Source: Luteolibacter arcticus (GTDB lineage Bacteria > Verrucomicrobiota > Verrucomicrobiia > Verrucomicrobiales > Akkermansiaceae). From it: a stretch of 64,000 nucleotides of DNA. The stretch is from contig NZ_JAPDDT010000001.1 of assembly GCF_025950235.1 (NCBI RefSeq), positions 806,001-870,000 on the forward strand, written 5' to 3'. Shown one piece after another: positions 36,955 through 46,889 of this stretch. Position numbers and translations under genes: made by a program. The notes under the pieces were generated by a model, which saw only the letters and a program-made list of their open reading frames with translations, had not been told where the DNA came from and ran no database searches. Positions within the stretch are counted from its first letter, which is position 1. The number at the start of each line of letters is the position of its first letter.

Positions 36955-37559
36955 GTTCCCGCGACACCATTTTCTCGAAGATCCGCACCGCCCTTGGTGA
37001 AGTGAAGGACAAGGCCGACTACCCGGACTACGACCCCGCGGTGCTGCACGCGAAGCCCAGGCTCGAAGGCACACCACGCGAGGCCTTCACCCGCAACTTC
37101 ATCACCGTTGGCGGCGAGGTCATGCGCGACGTGACCGAGCTCGCCGCCTTCCTCCAGCAGCAGGGAAACACCCGCGGCTACTGCGATCCCGCGCTGATGG
37201 ACGAAGTCGGCAACGCCCTCGCCGCCGCCGGGCTGACCGTGGAGACGGAATATGACCGCAGCCGTTACGAGGACTACCAGTTCGGCATCACCCGCGCGAC
37301 CGGGGCGATCGCCGAGTCCGGCAGCCTCATTCTCGACGACGCCCACACCTCCGACCGCCTCGCCGCGCTTTCGCCGTGGGTCCACATCGGCGTGCTGCGA
37401 GAAAGCGAGATCCACCGCACGATTCCCGAGGCGATGGCCGCGCTCGGCCCGAGCCGGAACATCCTGTGGGCGACCGGCCCGTCGAAGACCGCGGACGTGG
37501 AAGGCATTCTCATTGAAGGGGTTCACGGCCCCGGCGAGCAGGTCGCGCTTTTCATCTGA
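36951..37559 (+). CDS. lutC: Lactate utilisation protein C (LutC, LUD domain)
   Basis: A 202-residue LUD-domain protein, third subunit of LutABC. YQFGITRATGAIAESGSLILDD is the family signature near the middle, followed by ALSPWVHIGVLRESEIHRTIPEAM and the C-terminal GPSKTADVEGILIEGVHGPGE. It overlaps lutB by 4 bases. It is the last gene in the lut operon; no LldP-type permease or LutR/LldR regulator is next to it in the window. Confidence 0.94.
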   Translation: MSSRDTIFSKIRTALGEVKDKADYPDYDPAVLHAKPRLEGTPREAFTRNFITVGGEVMRDVTELAAFLQQQGNTRGYCDPALMDEVGNALAAAGLTVETEYDRSRYEDYQFGITRATGAIAESGSLILDDAHTSDRLAALSPWVHIGVLRESEIHRTIPEAMAALGPSRNILWATGPSKTADVEGILIEGVHGPGEQVALFI

Positions 37560-37688
37560 ATAGTCTTTCGGGAATTCGCGTCATCCCACCGGCAAATCCG
37601 CCGGTCTGCGGTGTTCTGCCGCGGAACGGCTCCGGATGCGGAACCGACCCGCAACTTCCTGCTCGCCGGACGGTTTGACCCGGTGATC

Positions 37689-38330
37689 ATGGAAGCCGCA
37701 CTGACCTTCCCGCCGATCCACATGCCCGTTTCCCGCCCGATGCCAGCCAGTGACAGCGCGGACGGGGATGACGTGGACGTGGCTCTGATGCACCGCATCG
37801 CGGAAGGCGATGAGCGGGCCTTCCGTCAATTGGTAGAGCGCCACCAGAATGCCGTCGTCGGCACGGTGGCCCGGATGCTCAATGACCCGACCGAGGCCGA
37901 GGATATTGCCCAGCTCGCATTCCTGCGGGTGTGGAAGCATGCCAAGCGCTGGCGACCGGACGCCAAGTTCACGACCTACCTCTTCACCATCACCCGCAAT
38001 CTCGTCTTCAACGAGACCCGCCGCCGCTCGCGCCGGAAAGAGGTTTCGACCGACGAACGCGAGGAGGAAAGCGGCTTCCAGATGGCCGGCGAGACCCGCC
38101 ACGAGCCACCCGAGGAGGCGATGAAGCTCGAAATGCACCAGCAGATCGACCGCGCCATCTCAACGCTGCCAGAAGCACAGCGCACCGCGGTGATTCTCTA
38201 CAGCTACGAGTCCATGCCCTACGAGGACATCGCGAAGGTCCTGAAGACCTCGGTGTCGTCGGTGAAGAGCCTGCTCTTCCGCGCGCGGACCACGCTTCGC
38301 GAGAAGCTGGCGAGCTACATGGCGGAGTGA
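37689..38330 (+). CDS. RNA polymerase sigma factor, ECF/sigma-70 family
   Basis: About 213 residues. Region 2 is RAFRQLVERHQNAVVGTVARMLNDPTEAEDIAQLAFLRVW with the core-binding and -10 recognition helices, and region 4 is ALSTLPEAQRTAVILYSYESMPYEDIAKVLKTSVSSVKSLLFRARTTLREKL with a -35 helix-turn-helix. No anti-sigma gene follows; the next genes are on the other strand. Several starts are possible: I take ATG 37689, while ATG 37722 gives MPVSRPMP and the frame is open from 37611. Target promoters are unknown. Confidence 0.88.
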   Translation: MEAALTFPPIHMPVSRPMPASDSADGDDVDVALMHRIAEGDERAFRQLVERHQNAVVGTVARMLNDPTEAEDIAQLAFLRVWKHAKRWRPDAKFTTYLFTITRNLVFNETRRRSRRKEVSTDEREEESGFQMAGETRHEPPEEAMKLEMHQQIDRAISTLPEAQRTAVILYSYESMPYEDIAKVLKTSVSSVKSLLFRARTTLREKLASYMAE

Positions 38331-38441
38331 CTTGTAGCGGCTGTCTATGACTGTCGCACTTTGGCGGCATCAGCCGCATCACTGTGGCACCGGGAACAGA
38401 GTCTCACGATGCGGCTCGCGGCCGCCAGCTTCCACATCGCC

Positions 38442-39527
38442 TCACCGCTCTAACAACTGCCGGAACTTCGGCATGATCTTCTGGAACAGCGTGTTCTTCC
38501 CGCCGCGGGCAAGCTGCTCGCCGATCAAGCTCGCCGGCGTGTCCGGATCGACGGGTCCCGGGGCCTCGATGACATGGCCCGGCGCTTCAATGCGCCGCGT
38601 CAGGTAGGATGCACCGGCACCGCGTGAAACCGAAACAGCCACGCCACCGCCCGATAGCTTCACCAAGCCAAGCGGTGCTGAGGCCTCATCCGCCGTGAGC
38701 GTGGCGATGATCGCCTTGCCGCCCGAACCTTCGAAAGAGAAGCCCTCCTTGTTTCCATTGCGGCGCTGCACGACGAGGTCGAGTTCCAAGCCATCGCGCC
38801 AGCCGGATTGGACGGCGAGCCAAGCGAGCATCTGCAGGGCGGTCTGGCGGTTGTCCGGATGATAGACGATCTCCACGGTGTCGATCTCCGGCAGTGCTGC
38901 GAGCACCAGCGGGTCGTCGAAAAGAGCGGCCACGGAGACGCGGAACTGGAAGCAGCGCGTCCACGAAAGATCCTGCACCACCAGTTCCCGGGTCGCGTTC
39001 TGGATTGCATCGGCAATCCGGGCGAAGGACTCCTTCGGATCCGCCCACTCGGAGCTATCGAAGACGAAGCGATCCACCAGGCTGTAGAGGCGGTCTTCAA
39101 AGCGCGGCGAGAGTTCGCCCTGCCACCACAGGATCAGCGGCAGATCGGACGCGAGGTGGGCGAACACCGTGTTGCGAAGCCGGCCAGTGGCCTTTCCCGT
39201 GAGGGCAAAAGCAATCTGCTCACAGCAGATGGACTTCCTCCCATGGGAAAGATGGCAATGGGCGGTGATCCACGCGCGGATCGATGCCTCGGGAGCGCTA
39301 CGATCGATGCCGACAAGAATCGCGCGGCAAGAGTGCTCGGCAGTCAGCTCGCGGATCGCCGCGGAATTCTTCTCCAAGGCACCGGGTGCCTCGGAATAGA
39401 CTGCCAAATTCATCAGCGAGGCATTCGTGCGCGCCTCGTCTTCCTCCCACAGCTTCCGCAGTTCCTTGTCGATGGAACCGACAGAAACCTCGCGGCCGAG
39501 CTCGGGATGCATGGAAAGGGTGGTCAT
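38442..39527 (-). CDS. opcA: Glucose-6-phosphate dehydrogenase assembly protein OpcA
   Basis: A 361-residue partner of Zwf described in cyanobacteria and actinobacteria, where it assists assembly or redox activation of glucose-6-phosphate dehydrogenase. Recognisable stretches are SWTRCFQFRVSVAALFDDP, LASDLPLILWWQGELSP and RLYSLVDRFVFDSSEW in the family order. It is downstream of zwf on the same strand, separated by 101 bases of repeats. ATG 39527 follows the repeat; the open frame beyond it encodes repeat-derived residues, so I reject longer starts. Confidence 0.88.
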   Translation of the reverse strand: MTTLSMHPELGREVSVGSIDKELRKLWEEDEARTNASLMNLAVYSEAPGALEKNSAAIRELTAEHSCRAILVGIDRSAPEASIRAWITAHCHLSHGRKSICCEQIAFALTGKATGRLRNTVFAHLASDLPLILWWQGELSPRFEDRLYSLVDRFVFDSSEWADPKESFARIADAIQNATRELVVQDLSWTRCFQFRVSVAALFDDPLVLAALPEIDTVEIVYHPDNRQTALQMLAWLAVQSGWRDGLELDLVVQRRNGNKEGFSFEGSGGKAIIATLTADEASAPLGLVKLSGGGVAVSVSRGAGASYLTRRIEAPGHVIEAPGPVDPDTPASLIGEQLARGGKNTLFQKIMPKFRQLLER

Positions 39528-39534
39528 GAAGAAA

Positions 39535-39625
39535 GTTGAGAGTCTCGGGTTGAGCGTTGAGAGCGTGAGTGGAAGGCAGCGAGTCCGGATTCTAACTCTC
39601 AACTCTCAACCATCCACTCTCAACC
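39535..39625. repeat. Clustered inverted repeats 'GTTGAGAGT/ACTCTCAAC' between zwf and opcA
   Basis: GTTGAGAGT occurs at 39535-39543 and related copies at 39549-39567, facing ACTCTCAACTCTCAAC (39595-39610) and ACTCTCAACC (39617-39626). A similar cluster stands at 44856-44942. This is a dispersed simple-sequence family placed in short intercistronic gaps of minus-strand operons. Confidence 0.6.
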
Positions 39626-39628
39626 AAT

Positions 39629-41161
39629 TCACAGTCTCCGCCACGTGTGACCATCCTGCTGGAGCAGTTCATCGGCTTCCTTCGGACCCCAGCTTCCGGC
39701 GACGTATTCGGCCATCGGCGGCGGGGTTGAGCTCTGGTGCCAGGCGTGCTCGATGTGATCGATGAAGCGCCATGCCTCTTCCACCTCGTCGCGGCGGGCG
39801 AAGAGCGTGGCATCGCCGGCCATCGCATCGAGCAGCAGGCGCTCATAGGCTTCCGGGCTGCCCTTGCCGAAGCTGGTGGCGTAGTGGAAGTCCATCTTCA
39901 CCGGCTCCAGGCGCAGGCTGGTGCCAGGGATCTTGGAAACCATGCGCAGCGAGATGCCCTCGTCAGGCTGGATGCGAAGGACGAGCACGTTCGCGCCGGG
40001 AACGCCACCGGGCAGCGCATTAAAGAGCACACAGGGTGCATCCTTGAAGTGGATCGAGATCTCGGTCGCCTTCTTCGGCAATTGCTTGCCCATGCGAATG
40101 TAGAACGGCACGCCGCTCCAGCGCCAGGTATCGATCATCAGGCGTACGGCGACGTAGCTCTCGGTCATGCTCTCCGGATCCACACGATCTTCCTCGCGGT
40201 ATCCAGGACGGGGCTGCCCGTCGACATGGCCGGCAGTATATTGGGCACGGACCACGTTCTGGGCGACCTTCTCGGGAGTGTCCCATTGTCGCAGCGAGCG
40301 GATGACCTTCACCTTTTCATCGCGCACGCCATCGGCACTGAGGTCCGTCGGCGGCTCCATCGTGATTAGGCTCAGGAGCTGGAGCAGATGATTCTGCACC
40401 ATATCGCGCAGCGCGCCGGACTTGTCGTAGTAACCGCCGCGGCCGCCTTCCATACCGAGGTTCTCGGCGCAAGTGACCTGGACGTGGGAAATATAGCGGC
40501 TGTTCCAAAGGGGCTCGAAGATCGCGTTGGCGAAGCGCAGCACCATGATGTTCTGCGCGGTCTCCTTCCCGAGATAGTGGTCGATCCGGTAGGTGTCCTT
40601 TTCGTGGAAGGTCCGGTTCACCACTTGGTTGAGGTGCTGGGCAGTCGCGAGGTCGGTGCCGAAGGGCTTTTCGACGATGACTCGTGACCAGCAGCCGTCC
40701 TTTGCCTTGTTGAGTCCGGCACCCTTGAGCTGGGTCAGGATGTCGTCGAAGAATTCCGGGGCGGAGGCCACATAGAACAGCCGATTCCCCTTCCCGCCGC
40801 GATCGCGGTCGATCGCATCGAGCCGCTCGGCGAGGCGCTTGTAGCCATCGGCATCGGTGAACTCGCTCTCGTGGTAATGGATGCTTTCCTGAAACTTCGC
40901 CCAGATCGCATCGTCGTGTCCGGAGCGGGAAACCTTGCGGTTCAGCTCTTCGAGCCCCTTGCGGAATTCCTCATCGCTCTTCTCGCGACGGGCGAAGCCG
41001 AGGATCTTCACGCCAGGCGGCAGTTCGCCGTCGATCACGAGGTTGTAGATCGCCGGCACCAGCTTGCGATGGGTGAGGTCTCCGGTGGCACCGAAGATCA
41101 CGACGGTGCAGGGCTCGGGGCGCGAGCGGGAGACGAGGTCTTCGCGAAACGGATTCGTCAT
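39629..41161 (-). CDS. zwf: Glucose-6-phosphate 1-dehydrogenase
   Basis: A 510-residue enzyme, first step of the oxidative pentose phosphate pathway. The NADP-binding loop VIFGATGDLTHRK is at the N-terminus, and the active site signature RIDHYLGKETAQNIM contains the conserved His/Lys pair. GTSLRLEPVKMDFHY and YERLLLDAMAGDATLFAR are typical of the C-terminal domain. ATG 41161 gives standard length. opcA follows on the same strand, as in cyanobacteria. Confidence 0.97.
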   Translation of the reverse strand: MTNPFREDLVSRSRPEPCTVVIFGATGDLTHRKLVPAIYNLVIDGELPPGVKILGFARREKSDEEFRKGLEELNRKVSRSGHDDAIWAKFQESIHYHESEFTDADGYKRLAERLDAIDRDRGGKGNRLFYVASAPEFFDDILTQLKGAGLNKAKDGCWSRVIVEKPFGTDLATAQHLNQVVNRTFHEKDTYRIDHYLGKETAQNIMVLRFANAIFEPLWNSRYISHVQVTCAENLGMEGGRGGYYDKSGALRDMVQNHLLQLLSLITMEPPTDLSADGVRDEKVKVIRSLRQWDTPEKVAQNVVRAQYTAGHVDGQPRPGYREEDRVDPESMTESYVAVRLMIDTWRWSGVPFYIRMGKQLPKKATEISIHFKDAPCVLFNALPGGVPGANVLVLRIQPDEGISLRMVSKIPGTSLRLEPVKMDFHYATSFGKGSPEAYERLLLDAMAGDATLFARRDEVEEAWRFIDHIEHAWHQSSTPPPMAEYVAGSWGPKEADELLQQDGHTWRRL

Positions 41162-41431
41162 GGGCAGGACCGCGGTGTCGCTGAAAGTGAGCCGCCGGGA
41201 AAGAGAAATGGGTATGAATTCTCGTCAACGGGTCGATCAAGCCGGCGAGTGGAAAGGCAGTCTGGACAACGAAACAGGCAAAATCGGCGAAAGGAAAATG
41301 GCAGGAAGGGCAGTGAAACGCCGCCCCATGCGGATTTCGGCCGCTTCGGGGTCGTCGGGACTTCGCAGCCGGTCCCGCCACCCGCCAGATTTGTAGGGAA
41401 TCACCGGAGCGGGCTTCCGGTCCCCCGGAAG

Positions 41432-42709
41432 TCAGAGCGGCCTTTGCAGAAGATCCAGGATGCGTCCGGTAGCCCCGTCGTGGCCATGGAGAACCTCCGA
41501 CGCGGCATCACAGGTGGTGGCACGAAGCGCAGGATCGTCAAGCAGTCGGTCGAGCGCCGATTTCAGTTCGGCGGCATCGCGAAAACGGATTGCCCCACCG
41601 GTGGCGACGAGCGACGAGACCAGCGGCTCGAAGTTCTCCATGTGTGGGCCGAACATTACGGGACGCCGCGCAAGGATGGCCTCGGCGGGATTCTGGCCGC
41701 CGATCCCGAGGATGCTCTTGCCGATCACCACCACCGTCGCGTGGGCGGTCCAATCACGGAGTTCGCCGGTGCTGTCGATGACCAGGCAGGCTCGGGCCGG
41801 ATTCCGCGGCGACTGGAAGGCGGACCTCAGGACGACCTCAAGGCCCTCTTTCTCCAAATCCGCGCTCACCTCGGCCCGGCGTTCGGCATGGCGGGGCACC
41901 ACGGCGAAAAGCGCGCCGGCTTCCCGGACGACCTTGCCGAGCCAAGCCTCCTCGCCAGCGTGGGTGCTGGCCGCCAGCACGACGGAACGGTCTCGGCCGA
42001 ATGCGTCGAGCATGGCAGCAAATTCAGGACGCTGTGCCGGTTTCACCGCCGCTCCGGGATCGAATTTCGAACTTCCGGTGACGTGAACCCTATCAGCTGC
42101 TACGCCCAGCGCCTGCCAGCGATCCCGGTCAGCCGGCTCCTGTGCAGCAACGAGATCGAGCAGGCCGAAGACCGGCCGCACCGCCGGCGCGAGCTTGCGG
42201 TAGCGGCGCTCGGAGCGGGGCGACATGCGGGCATTCACCAACCGCACCGGGATGCCGCGCTTCTGACACGCCAGCATCAGGTGCGGCCACATTTCCCCCT
42301 CTACCAGCACGATCTGGATGGGCTCGAAGCGGTCGAGGTAGCGCTTCACGCAGAGGCGAAAATCGACGGGGGCGTAGGTCACTCGCACTCCCGGCAATGC
42401 CGCTTCCACCGCAACCGCGTGGCCGGTGGCGGTGCCGACCGCGAGCACGAACCGCTTGCCCGGCTCCCGAGCCTGCCACGCACGGATCAGCTTCACCGCG
42501 ATCATCGTTTCTCCCACGCTCACCGAGTGCAGGTGGACCTGGCCGCACGGCTCGTCTTCCAACGGCGGCCGGTAAATCGAGAAGCGCTCGCGCAAGCCGC
42601 TGCCGAAGCCACCGCGCTGTCCCATCCGCACTAACCACCCCGGCAGCGCCACCAACAGATAAAGGGGCAACAGCAGGCGGTAGAGCGCCAGAACCAGCGG
42701 GAACAACAT
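41432..42709 (-). CDS. waaA: 3-deoxy-D-manno-octulosonic acid (Kdo) transferase
   Basis: A 425-residue GT-B glycosyltransferase that adds Kdo to lipid A precursor on the cytoplasmic side of the inner membrane. The N-terminus is a membrane anchor (MLFPLVLALYRLLLPLYLLVALP); family landmarks are VHLHSVSVGETMIA with the catalytic-base Glu, VLVEGEMWPHLM, VTGSSKFDP and the C-terminal GGQNPAEAILARRPVMFGPHMENF. ATG 42709 is chosen because the anchor starts there; the upstream frame is repeat-like. The gene implies an LPS-bearing outer membrane. Confidence 0.93.
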   Translation of the reverse strand: MLFPLVLALYRLLLPLYLLVALPGWLVRMGQRGGFGSGLRERFSIYRPPLEDEPCGQVHLHSVSVGETMIAVKLIRAWQAREPGKRFVLAVGTATGHAVAVEAALPGVRVTYAPVDFRLCVKRYLDRFEPIQIVLVEGEMWPHLMLACQKRGIPVRLVNARMSPRSERRYRKLAPAVRPVFGLLDLVAAQEPADRDRWQALGVAADRVHVTGSSKFDPGAAVKPAQRPEFAAMLDAFGRDRSVVLAASTHAGEEAWLGKVVREAGALFAVVPRHAERRAEVSADLEKEGLEVVLRSAFQSPRNPARACLVIDSTGELRDWTAHATVVVIGKSILGIGGQNPAEAILARRPVMFGPHMENFEPLVSSLVATGGAIRFRDAAELKSALDRLLDDPALRATTCDAASEVLHGHDGATGRILDLLQRPL

Positions 42710-42778
42710 CGGCGCGGAGGCTAGGGGTAAGGGCTGAAACCGGCAATCCCGATACTGGAACCGCGGAATTCCTTCCGC

Positions 42779-42825
42779 CTGAATGGTCCCTCGGGCGGGA
42801 AAAATCCCCCGCTCCCAGTCCCTAC
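42779..42825. repeat. Partial copy of dispersed repeat family C (CTGAATGGTCCCTCGG)
   Basis: Bases 42779-42794 are identical to 49464-49479 (CTGAATGGTCCCTCGG); the following GGGAAAAATCCCCCGCTCCCAG (42797-42818) forms a short GGG(A)/(T)CCC hairpin and ends with the GCTCCCAG seen in the copy at 50221-50339. It lies between rsmD and waaA. Confidence 0.4.
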
Positions 42826-43370
42826 GCCGCAGCGTAGAGCAGGATCGCGCTACTCCCATACTCTCGGCGCTCACTCAACACCCACCCCGGCCCTTCCGGA
42901 CTCTTGGTCGAGGTCGAGCACTCGGCCACCATCAACCCGCCCTCAGCGAGCCTTTCCAAAAGCCCGGGCTTCGCCAGCAGCTCCTTCAGGTGATCGCGAT
43001 CAAGAGACGTCTTTGCATAGGGCGGATCGGCGAAAATCAAATCATAGCGGCCGATGTCGCGCGAAACCCAGGCATGCACATCGGCGCGGACCACCCGCCC
43101 GCCCTCCAGCCTGGCTTTGGCGAGGTTCTCGCGGATCACCATTTCCGCCTGACGATGCTCATCGACGAAGACGCACGATGCCGCCCCGCGACTGAGAGCT
43201 TCAAGGCCGATCGCGCCGGAGCCGGCAAACAGATCCAACACCACCGCATCCTCGACCCGCGGGCCCAGGATCGAAAAGACCGCCTGCCGCACGAAGTCGG
43301 TCGTCGGCCTCGCCACGGCCTTTGGAACCTTGATGGCGAGCCGTCCTGCTTTTCCAGCGATGATGCGCAC
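42822..43370 (-). CDS. rsmD: 16S rRNA (guanine966-N2)-methyltransferase
   Basis: A 182-residue Rossmann-fold methyltransferase. It starts with VRIIAGKAGRLAI as usual for RsmD, then RPTTDFVRQAVFSIL, the SAM motif VLDLFAGSGAIGLEALSRGA, and the catalytic DPPY in LIFADPPYAKTSL. GTG 43370 is chosen from the conserved N-terminus. The upstream frame enters a palindromic repeat. It modifies 16S rRNA in the decoding region. Confidence 0.92.
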   Translation of the reverse strand: MRIIAGKAGRLAIKVPKAVARPTTDFVRQAVFSILGPRVEDAVVLDLFAGSGAIGLEALSRGAASCVFVDEHRQAEMVIRENLAKARLEGGRVVRADVHAWVSRDIGRYDLIFADPPYAKTSLDRDHLKELLAKPGLLERLAEGGLMVAECSTSTKSPEGPGWVLSERREYGSSAILLYAAA

Positions 43371-43410
43371 AGACGCTTCATGCCAAGTGGGGGGCGTGGC
43401 GGCAACCCAA

Positions 43411-43549
43411 AGTGGTCCGCACACTCCGTGTGCGGCAGCCGGAAAGACGAGGATGATGAAGACAAAAAGGCGGCCCGCAGGTAATGCGGGCCGCCTTGAG
43501 AAGAGGAATGCTAGCTAGGTTCGACCGCACACGGAGTGTGCGGACCACC

Positions 43550-43550
<1 letters not shown>
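43411..43550. repeat. REP-like palindromic element pair (family A), second copy, around the eno terminator
   Basis: Arms 43411-43435 (AGTGGTCCGCAC...) and 43525-43549 (...GTGCGGACCACC) are inverted copies, each with hairpin CGCACA-CTCCG-TGTGCG. Compared with the copy at 1212-1310, the sixth stem base pair is A-T instead of T-A in both arms. Between them sits the eno terminator hairpin. The right arm touches the last bases of eno. Confidence 0.75.
43464..43497 (-). terminator. Rho-independent terminator of eno
   Basis: On the minus strand a perfect 13-bp stem (AAGGCGGCCCGCA / TGCGGGCCGCCTT, 43467-43497, loop of five) is followed by a T-run (complement of AAAAA at 43464-43468). It lies 53 bases beyond the eno stop and is flanked on both sides by the family A repeat arms. 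Confidence 0.9.
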
Positions 43551-44942
<1,392 letters not shown>

Positions 44943-44945
44943 TCT

Positions 44946-46781
44946 TCACGGATTCACCGCGACGATCGACTGGATGATGTAGGAGTGCGTGACCGGCGCG
45001 TTCTCGTCGCGGACTTCCACGGTATCGCCGATTTTCTTGTTGAGCAGGGCGGCGCCAAGCTCGGAGAGGTAGGAAAGCTCGGCCTTTTCGGGATCCGAGT
45101 CCCACGCGCCAAGCACGGTGTAAGTCATCTGCTTCCCTTCTGCAGTCGCGAGATTGACGATGGTGCCCACGTTGACCATCGAGGGGTCCACCCCCTTGAA
45201 GTCGGTGCCACGGGCGCGGGAGATGTCGCGCTGGAGCTCGGCCTTGCGGTTGTTGAGGTACTTCTGTTGGTCCTTGGAGGACTTGTATTCGAAGTTCTCG
45301 CGCAGGTCGCCGTATTCGCGGGCGATGGTGATGTCCTTCCGGTTCTGCGGGATGCGGACGTTGATGATGTCGTCCAGCTCGGCCTTTTTCTTTTCAAGGC
45401 TGGCCCAAGAAACCAACAGCTCCTCTTCCTTCTTCCCACCGCGACCGGCAACGAGTTCGCCAGTCTCCGGGCGGGCCTTGATCACGCGCGCCATTAGGCT
45501 CTTGCGGTCGAGGTCGTTGAAAACGGGGCACTCCATCAGGCGGCGGCCGAAATTGCGCGCTTCGTTGACATCCATCGAACCGACGATGTCGCCGAGCAGT
45601 TCCTTGTCGTCGGAGAGCAGCGATTGCAGACGGGTCGTCTTGCGCGGGCCGTCGCTGAGGTGGTCGGTTTCGAGCAGGTTGAGGATACACGCGCCGACTT
45701 CGCCGCTGAAAACGCCGGAGGCGGTCGAGTCGCGCTCGCGGCAGACCCAGATCAGGGCATCGGTGCCGAGCGAGCGGCGGGCCAGCGCCGAGACCAAGTG
45801 AGTGGAGAGGCGCTTCATTTCGCCGCGCTCCTCCAGCAGTTTGGCGATTTCCGCGACGCCGCGGGTGCCCACCTTGTCGAAGATGAAGGTCAGCACATCG
45901 ACCCAGCGATCGCCAAAGGCGGCCGGGAATTCCTCGTAAATCGCGCGCTGCCGGGCAGAAGCAAGGCCATTGAGGGCGTCGGCGAGCCGGTTTTCCTCGG
46001 AGGCGAGGAGGTCGGAAAGGCGGAGCGACTCGGCCGGCAGATCCATGTCATCGAAGGCGCGGACCATCTCGTCGCGGGCGGACAGCAGTTCCAAGGCGGG
46101 CCCGAGCGAGATCCGGACGTTCTTCGCGGCGGTCTCGTTGATCCCGGCAAGCAGGCGCTGCAGGGCGGCCGTGTCGGCCTTGAAAAGGGCCAGATCGCCG
46201 GTGATCGCTTCGAGCGCCTTGGCCATCGTCTTCAGGTCGCGGGCCTGCTCGAAGTCGGACACGAGCGCCTCCGCCGGGCTCATATCGCCGGACCGGAGCG
46301 AAAGTGGATCGGTGCGGCGGGACGGGACGACGACCCGCTTGCTTTCGCGCAGGGATCGCTTCGCGGACTCCCACCACTTGCGGAAATCGTCGGCCGCAAT
46401 GACCGCGCCGGAGAGTTCCTTCTCCAGTGCGTCGACGGTCATGGTGCCGCCATGGCTGGCGAGCAGGTGGACAACGAGTTCGACCGGATCGGATTTTGAG
46501 AGAGCGCGGAGCTCTTCGAGCTGCTCGACCTTCTTTGCCCGGAAGTCCCCGTCATCGAGCGTCTCCGTCCGCTGGATGGCGAACTGGAGGTCCATGACCT
46601 GGCCGCTGCTTTGCTCGAAGTCGATCGTGACCTTCTTTCCGGGAAGGTCCCACTCGATCACTTTTCCAGCCCCCCATGCCTTGTGAAGGCAGAATCGTCC
46701 GGGGGCAAGCTGGTCGAGACGGGTTGCAACGGCTTGGTTGATTCTTCCGGCCTCGAGCAGTTTCGCCAAATCGGGATGCAT
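44946..46781 (-). CDS. Transcription elongation factor GreA-like protein with long N-terminal extension
   Basis: A 611-residue protein; only the last 150-160 residues are GreA/GreB. There the coiled-coil tip has AREYGDLRENFEYKSSKDQQKYLNNRKAELQ, matching 'AREhGDL.ENaEY.aAkeqQ' with the acidic residues that rescue backtracked RNA polymerase, followed by a GreA C-terminal FKBP-like domain (VGTIVNLATAEGKQMTYTVLG... LGAALLNKKIGDTVEV). Residues 1-450 are helical, of unknown family, containing SSGQVMDLQFAIQRTETL and long charged helices. Normal GreA is about 158 residues. ATG 46781 is taken because MHPDLAKLLEAGRI fits the extension better than the longer start. Role of the extension is unknown. Confidence 0.85.
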   Translation of the reverse strand: MHPDLAKLLEAGRINQAVATRLDQLAPGRFCLHKAWGAGKVIEWDLPGKKVTIDFEQSSGQVMDLQFAIQRTETLDDGDFRAKKVEQLEELRALSKSDPVELVVHLLASHGGTMTVDALEKELSGAVIAADDFRKWWESAKRSLRESKRVVVPSRRTDPLSLRSGDMSPAEALVSDFEQARDLKTMAKALEAITGDLALFKADTAALQRLLAGINETAAKNVRISLGPALELLSARDEMVRAFDDMDLPAESLRLSDLLASEENRLADALNGLASARQRAIYEEFPAAFGDRWVDVLTFIFDKVGTRGVAEIAKLLEERGEMKRLSTHLVSALARRSLGTDALIWVCRERDSTASGVFSGEVGACILNLLETDHLSDGPRKTTRLQSLLSDDKELLGDIVGSMDVNEARNFGRRLMECPVFNDLDRKSLMARVIKARPETGELVAGRGGKKEEELLVSWASLEKKKAELDDIINVRIPQNRKDITIAREYGDLRENFEYKSSKDQQKYLNNRKAELQRDISRARGTDFKGVDPSMVNVGTIVNLATAEGKQMTYTVLGAWDSDPEKAELSYLSELGAALLNKKIGDTVEVRDENAPVTHSYIIQSIVAVNP

Positions 46782-46889
46782 GCCGGGGCAAAATGCGAAC
46801 CCCCACCCGATTGTGCAAGGCTTCTTGCGGACCAAATCCGCAGGAACTGCTTTACCGGGCCGTAGTTTCCCTTTTCTCCGGGCAGCGGA

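Noticed and set aside
37588..37605. Hairpin ACCGGC/GCCGGT after lutC as a terminator.
   Set aside because: Only 6 bp and no T-run.
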